Below are positions 60,106 to 64,000 of a stretch of 64,000 nt of DNA, piece by piece; position 1 is the first letter of the stretch; each line of letters opens with the position of its first letter. Source of the stretch: Pseudomonas viciae (GTDB taxonomy: Bacteria > Pseudomonadota > Gammaproteobacteria > Pseudomonadales > Pseudomonadaceae); assembly GCF_004786035.1 (NCBI RefSeq), contig NZ_CP035088.1, positions 4,066,001-4,130,000 of the forward strand, given 5' to 3'. Made by a program: the position numbers and the translations under genes. The notes under the pieces were generated by a model. It saw only the letters and a list, made by a program, of their open reading frames with translations. It did no database searches and was not told the origin of the DNA.

Positions 60106-60498
60106 ATGGTGCTTAGTATGGAAAACCAGACTAATGAAGAAGTGGAAGTGAACATGCATGAGGAAATGCGTCGCGCATTTGCCCTGCTTTCAGGAAAATG
60201 GAAGTTAGAAATCATGTGGTTGCTCAACCAGCGGGTCTATCGCTTTGGCGAGCTGCGCAAAGCCATTCCAGGCATTACTCAACACATGCTTACGGCGCAG
60301 CTACGCGAACTGGAGACCGACGGTTTGGTAACACGAACCGTATTTGCGGAGGTCCCCCCGCGCGTCGAGTATGAAATTACACACAAGGCTCGTGGCCTTG
60401 GCCCGACGATGGAAGCGCTCACTGCTTGGTGGAGCGAGTACGGCACAAGCGTGCCGGTTAAGCCTGGCGCTCGTGGGCGCAAAGCCAGTACGAAGTAA
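60106..60498 (+). CDS. HxlR-family transcriptional regulator
   Basis: The 130-residue protein has the HxlR winged helix: AFALLSGKWKLEIMWLLNQRVYRFGELRKAIPGITQHMLTAQLRELETDGLVTRTV, then the conserved PPRVEYEITHKARGL. Many HxlR proteins sense thiol stress through a cysteine before the GGKW block; no cysteine is present anywhere in this protein, so it must respond otherwise. AGGA lies a few bases before the ATG at 60106; an ATG at 60118 is also possible. It is divergent from the DoxX gene and is its probable regulator. Confidence 0.88.
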   Translation: MVLSMENQTNEEVEVNMHEEMRRAFALLSGKWKLEIMWLLNQRVYRFGELRKAIPGITQHMLTAQLRELETDGLVTRTVFAEVPPRVEYEITHKARGLGPTMEALTAWWSEYGTSVPVKPGARGRKASTK

Positions 60499-60572
60499 GC
60501 TATGGTCCTACCAGGTTGACTGGGGCAGGCCTCAATCTTAGGGGGATCGCAGTCTTTGACGGTTACGCGCTT

Positions 60573-61319
60573 TTATTTCCCGACGGGTTGCTCATACCGA
60601 TACTGGATGCGCCGCAACTCGCCAGAGCGGCGCAACTGCTCCAGGGCACGGGCCCACGCGGTGACCACTTTGTCTTCAGAGTCGAGGCTAAAGGCGATGT
60701 ACAACGATGAGTGATAGAGTTCGATGGGGATTTTGCGCAGCGTGCCGGGGGCGATGTCCAACTGGCGGCTGTAGTAAGCCACCCCCGCATCGGTGTCGCC
60801 AACGATGATGCTGGTGCGCCCGGCGAGCAGCATGCGGTAGAGCTGCTTGCTCTCGGTTGCACTTTTGTCCAGGTTGTTGAAGCCCAGCGACTGCAGCATC
60901 TGCGGCACCAGGCCGGCATGGCGCGTGGTGATCTGCGGGGCGCGCAGCAGTTGTTCCAGGGAGCTCAGCGGCGGCGCACTGGCCAACTGATAGGGGTGAA
61001 TGGACTCTTCCACGATCGGGCCGACCCACTTGTACAACGACTCGCGTTCCGCCGTGCGGAACATGGAGTACATGATGGTCTTGCGCCGGGTCTTCAGTAT
61101 CTGGCTGGCGCGCATACTCGGCTTGAGCAGCACTTCAAAGTCATCTCCGGTCAGCGCCATGATGGCCCGGACGACTTCCGTGGTCATGCCAGTGAGCTGA
61201 TTGTTTTCCTGGTAGTTATACGGTGCCCACTCCTCAGTGACGACCTGATACTCCTCGGCCCTGGCAACCGTGCCGAGCAACAGACAGAGCAGCACTGCGG
61301 CAGGTGTCGTATGTTTCAC
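60573..61319 (-). CDS. Family-3 extracellular solute-binding protein
   Basis: The 248-residue protein starts at a GTG at 61319 with GGAGAG upstream. A signal peptide (AAVLLCLLLGTVARA) is followed by a type 2 periplasmic-binding fold of the amino-acid class: VVTEEWAPYNYQENNQLTGMTTEVVRAIMALTG, YSMFRTAERESLYKWVGPI, and IIVGDTDAGVAYYSRQL. No permease or ATPase gene is nearby. Solitary proteins of this kind are common in Pseudomonas and their ligands are unknown. It faces away from the next gene at 61528. Confidence 0.82.
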   Translation of the reverse strand: MKHTTPAAVLLCLLLGTVARAEEYQVVTEEWAPYNYQENNQLTGMTTEVVRAIMALTGDDFEVLLKPSMRASQILKTRRKTIMYSMFRTAERESLYKWVGPIVEESIHPYQLASAPPLSSLEQLLRAPQITTRHAGLVPQMLQSLGFNNLDKSATESKQLYRMLLAGRTSIIVGDTDAGVAYYSRQLDIAPGTLRKIPIELYHSSLYIAFSLDSEDKVVTAWARALEQLRRSGELRRIQYRYEQPVGK

Positions 61320-61527
61320 GTGCTCTCCTGGTGGACCGTTCGGTGTTCATAGGGGCCTTCTTGAAAGGACAAGATAAGCATAGACCCAAACACGCGCCTG
61401 ACGGCTGATGCAGTCCACCCGCCTTCCCTTAGCAATTTTTACACCTTGATGTACGATCAGCGCCAACCGGGCGGCGCTCAACTTATCCTGGGCGTCCATC
61501 TCCCCCTCTTCATACGATCCCACCTAC

Positions 61528-62328
61528 ATGAAGCCAATCGACCTGCTGTCGTTTCAACGTGTCACCACCACCCATGGCAAGCTTGAGGGCGCGGCGTATT
61601 TCGATGCGCAAGAAAGCATTGTTCATGATGTGTTTACTGACCGCATCGTTTTCCAGACCAACTATCTGGATTACACCAGCTATGAAGTCGGCCTCGCCGA
61701 GGATGGGATTCGTGTGCGCAAGACGCGGCTGGATAATTACCAGCGCGGCCACAAGGCTCAGGTGATCGAGGATGGCATGGATGAAGAGGACTGGGAGGAG
61801 TTGGACGGTCTGTGGCAGCGCTTGAGTCGGGATCTGGATACCCAGGTACAAGCGCCGCCGCTCGATTTGACCGATACGCTGGCCGACCTGTTTTACTGCC
61901 TGTTTGATGAGGAACAAGCGCAAGCACTCACTGGGAACATTCCGGCCCCGACAGCGCAGTGGGATTGGGCCTGGACGCAAGTCGAGTCAGCACTCACCGG
62001 GGCTGATCAGTTGGCCCGGTTCGAGTGGAAGGATTGGTCGTCCTATGGGGTCGATGCGGTAAATGCCCTGGCACCGTTACGGCAGTTGGGCATTGAAGTT
62101 TCCAAGCCTGAGCGTAAAACCATCAATGCTGTTAACGGCGCCAACGATTGGGAACGGGCACTGCTCCAGTACTTCAACGCGCAGTTGGACGCTCATGATT
62201 TGAAGTTGCTGGCCATCGGCACTCATTTCGATGAATGCCAGAGCTTTGCGTGCCTGCCCATGAACGGCTTGGGCCTGGTCAATGCATTGGAGATCATGGG
62301 TAAGCTGGGCATCGTCTATAAGTATTAA
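61528..62328 (+). CDS. Hypothetical protein, 266 aa
   Basis: I do not recognise this soluble, acidic protein. Visible parts are an N-terminal beta-rich stretch (HGKLEGAAYFDAQESIVHDV, RIVFQTNYLDYTSYEVGLAE), an acidic middle (EDGMDEEDWEELDGLWQRL) and a C-terminal part (LLAIGTHFDECQSFACLPMN, then LVNALEIMGKLGIVYKY). There is no signal peptide or membrane segment. It has a consistent coding look and stands as a single gene between convergent or neutral neighbours. The tryptophan- and aspartate-rich composition is reminiscent of SMI1/KNR4-type or immunity-like proteins, but I cannot show that. Confidence 0.6.
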   Translation: MKPIDLLSFQRVTTTHGKLEGAAYFDAQESIVHDVFTDRIVFQTNYLDYTSYEVGLAEDGIRVRKTRLDNYQRGHKAQVIEDGMDEEDWEELDGLWQRLSRDLDTQVQAPPLDLTDTLADLFYCLFDEEQAQALTGNIPAPTAQWDWAWTQVESALTGADQLARFEWKDWSSYGVDAVNALAPLRQLGIEVSKPERKTINAVNGANDWERALLQYFNAQLDAHDLKLLAIGTHFDECQSFACLPMNGLGLVNALEIMGKLGIVYKY

Positions 62329-62403
62329 GCCTCCCGCTTCAACAAGCCCACGACGGACCACAATGCTGCTCACTTGAGGCAGCACTAAGCAGGAGCTGAA
62401 CAC

Positions 62404-63051
62404 ATGCACACCACTGTCGATCACCTTGTCATCGTGGCACCGGACCTCGACACCGGCTGCAGATTCGTGACAAGCGCGCTGGGCGTCGAACTTCAACCAG
62501 GCGGCGCCCATTCCCGCATGGGTACCCATAACCGGCTGCTTCACCTTGGCCCCGGTCTCTATCTGGAAGTGATCGCCGTGGACCCCAGCGCTGAACGTCC
62601 GGACCGGGCCCGCTGGTTTGGCCTTGATCAGTTGGCTCCCCATTCCCCGGCACGGCTGGCGACCTGGGTTGCCCGAACCGATGATATCCAGGCTGCCCAT
62701 GACGCTTGCCACGACATTGTCGGAGCCATTGAACCGATGACGAGAGGATCATTGAACTGGCACATAACCGTACCGACCGACGGTAACCTTCCCTTGGCCG
62801 GAGCAGCCCCCACCCTCATCCAATGGGCCGACGGACCGCACCCGGCGAGCACACTCCAGGACCAAGGTTGCTCGCTGTTGGCATTGGAGGTCTTCCACAC
62901 CGATCCGGAAAAAATCAAAGAGATTCTGACGGCCATGAACTTTTCTGGACCGGTTCAGCTGCATGCACTCGCCCTGGCTTCAACCCCTTATCTGCTTGCG
63001 CATATTCAAACGCCAAGTGGTTCGAAAACATTGCCGCTTTCACGAGAGTGA
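62404..63051 (+). CDS. VOC-superfamily glyoxalase-like protein
   Basis: The 215-residue protein begins TTVDHLVIVAPDLDTGCRFVTSALGVELQPGG, the opening of a glyoxalase-like (Glyoxalase_3) domain. It continues with THNRLLHLGPGLYLEVIAVDP, where the His and Glu in HNRL and YLEV occupy metal-ligand positions. The second half (LNWHITVPTDGNL, LLALEVFHTDPEKIKEIL) is the paired repeat. Such proteins are vicinal-oxygen-chelate enzymes of unknown substrate. AGGAGC lies near the start. The gene is followed 23 bases later by a zinc-ribbon protein in the same direction. Confidence 0.82.
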   Translation: MHTTVDHLVIVAPDLDTGCRFVTSALGVELQPGGAHSRMGTHNRLLHLGPGLYLEVIAVDPSAERPDRARWFGLDQLAPHSPARLATWVARTDDIQAAHDACHDIVGAIEPMTRGSLNWHITVPTDGNLPLAGAAPTLIQWADGPHPASTLQDQGCSLLALEVFHTDPEKIKEILTAMNFSGPVQLHALALASTPYLLAHIQTPSGSKTLPLSRE

Positions 63052-63074
63052 AGCCTGAACCTAGAAGTGACGAC

Positions 63075-63308
63075 ATGACAAACTGTGATCAATGCGGGTC
63101 CCTCCTCCTTCACGACACTGCTGTTTGCCAGCGATGTGACGGGGGGATGACGCTCACGGTAGAGACGCTCGCGCCAAGGTCTCAGCCGTCGAAAGGGTGG
63201 AAAATCCTGAAGTGGGTGCTGATCGGCCTTGTCGTCGCGGTGCTGGCCGCCGTAGCGGCGGTCACGTGGATCTTGCACTCGTTGGGGCCGATGCCTTCTT
63301 TTGGTTGA
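63075..63308 (+). CDS. Small zinc-ribbon membrane protein
   Basis: The 77-residue product begins MTNCDQCGSLLLHDTAVCQRCDG, two CxxC pairs 14 residues apart that form a zinc ribbon. A linker and one membrane helix follow (WVLIGLVVAVLAAVAAVTWIL). The short C-terminus would be periplasmic if the ribbon is cytoplasmic. I took the ATG at 63075; the longer frame from 62823 overlaps the glyoxalase gene. Similar short ribbon-plus-helix proteins are widespread and uncharacterised. It may share a transcript with the preceding gene. Confidence 0.6.
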   Translation: MTNCDQCGSLLLHDTAVCQRCDGGMTLTVETLAPRSQPSKGWKILKWVLIGLVVAVLAAVAAVTWILHSLGPMPSFG

Positions 63309-63360
63309 GGGCTACAGTGGTTTAAGAGCAGCAAGTCTGTGACGAAAAGTTGAAACGCTC

Positions 63361-64000
63361 TCAATGGGCCAATACAGGCGCCGAAGAGGCCTGGCCTTTT
63401 CCATAGAGGCTCAATTTCGCAACGATGCTCAGAAGCGCCAGCGCGGCAAAAATGATGCGGCTCCATACCAGGTTGTGCGTACCCAGACTCGCGATGACCC
63501 AACCAGCCAACGACGCACCTAGGGTAATACCCAAGTTCGAGAATGAGATATAGAGACTATTGGCGAATTCTGGCGCTTCACTGGCGTCACGCATCAACCA
63601 ACTCTGACTGATGACCAGGCCTGCGGAGTGCAGCAGCCCCCACAAAAGGGTCAACAGCACCATGGCCGAGAATGATCCGCCGAGAAGATAAACCAGTACG
63701 TAAATACCGATATAGAGCAGCGGGTAGATGATCCTGGTACGGATTGCATTTTTTTGCAGCCAGGCGCTGAACAAAAAATTCCCGAAGAACCCGAAAATAC
63801 CAAACGCCATCAACATTGCACTCACCCATGTTCCATTCATGTGAGTGACGCCTTCCAGATACTCGGCAATAAAGCTATAGCCGGAGAACATCGTCGCAAA
63901 TACAAATACGACGGTCGAAAGGCTGAGCCAGACAGACCCTTGCTTCAAAATCTTGAGTTGACTCTTGATCGACATTTTCTTCTGGGTGGGTATCGAGGGC
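63361..64000 (-). CDS. MFS transporter, C-terminal half (5' end outside window)
   Basis: The reading frame is open through the window edge. The visible 213 residues start in the central loop of a major-facilitator protein (PSIPTQKK, then MSIKSQLKILKQGSVWL) and cover the last six membrane helices (VVFVFATMFSGYSFIAEYL, SAMLMAFGIFGFFGNFLFSAWL, IYPLLYIGIYVLVYLLGG, VLLTLLWGLLHSAGLVISQSWL, ISFSNLGITLGASLAGWVIASLG, IIFAALALLSIVAKL). The ATG at 63975 is therefore internal, not the start. The layout resembles AraJ/YdhP-type efflux proteins. The substrate is unknown. Confidence 0.85.
   Translation of the reverse strand, partial: PSIPTQKKMSIKSQLKILKQGSVWLSLSTVVFVFATMFSGYSFIAEYLEGVTHMNGTWVSAMLMAFGIFGFFGNFLFSAWLQKNAIRTRIIYPLLYIGIYVLVYLLGGSFSAMVLLTLLWGLLHSAGLVISQSWLMRDASEAPEFANSLYISFSNLGITLGASLAGWVIASLGTHNLVWSRIIFAALALLSIVAKLSLYGKGQASSAPVLAH

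Noticed and set aside
1..64000. CRISPR array, tRNA or rRNA genes, insertion sequences, prophage
   Set aside because: I found no regularly spaced repeats, cloverleaf-like or rRNA sequence, transposase or phage genes.

Overview
The window is typical of a fluorescent-group Pseudomonas chromosome: high GC with strong third-position GC, many LysR, AraC and LuxR regulators, and Pseudomonas-like siderophore genes. This assignment is inferred from gene content only. The window opens inside a LysR gene and closes inside an MFS transporter gene.

Left flank (1-16 kb) is ordinary accessory chromosome. It holds a LysR regulator divergent from a two-gene pentonate catabolism operon (GguC/AraD1-like FAH protein, then IlvD/Edd dehydratase). 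Next come an orphan type VI amidase effector/immunity pair (Tae4/Tai4), a DUF1203 protein, a tautomerase plus DoxX pair, a DUF6434 protein and two AraC regulators. One AraC gene follows a YbhB-like gene whose upstream region carries two 21-bp-spaced direct repeats. After these come a secreted alpha/beta hydrolase divergent from a LysR gene, a cyclophilin-like exported protein, a LuxR-type regulator next to a lone PotF-like binding protein, TrmK, and small hypotheticals.

Centre (16-55 kb) is a complete siderophore locus. On the minus strand it has an FecCD-type ABC importer (ATPase, two permeases, binding protein), a stand-alone Fe(II)/2-oxoglutarate hydroxylase, four NRPSs (1605, about 3155, 3007 and 1262 aa) and a PvdE-like exporter. 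A separate minus-strand unit encodes an MbtH-like protein and a diaminobutyrate aminotransferase. On the plus strand are an FhuF-type ferric reductase and a TonB-dependent receptor. Fur-box-like sequences lie at about 17.8, 48.6 and 52.66 kb.

The assembly line, read from sequence motifs, is C-A(Asp)-T-T-E / C-A(Dab)-T-C-A-T-C-A-T / C-A(Asp)-T-T-C-A(Gly-like)-T-C-hydroxylase / C*-A(Asp)-T-TE. C* lacks both histidines of the HHxxxDG motif. Two Asp modules carry tandem thiolation domains, matching the stand-alone hydroxylase. The third Asp module follows the NRPS-fused hydroxylase. The prediction is an acylated heptapeptide with up to three beta-hydroxyaspartates (enough for a hexadentate ferric complex) plus Dab. 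It is related in logic to corrugatin-type, cupriachelin-type and serobactin-type siderophores, but I cannot match it to a known product.

Right flank (55-64 kb) has a periplasmic binding protein overlapping a GAF-GGDEF-EAL protein, a DoxX/HxlR divergent pair with two inverted repeats, a family-3 solute-binding protein, an unrecognised 266-aa protein, a glyoxalase-like protein, a zinc-ribbon membrane protein and the MFS fragment. I saw no tRNA, rRNA, CRISPR array or insertion sequence.
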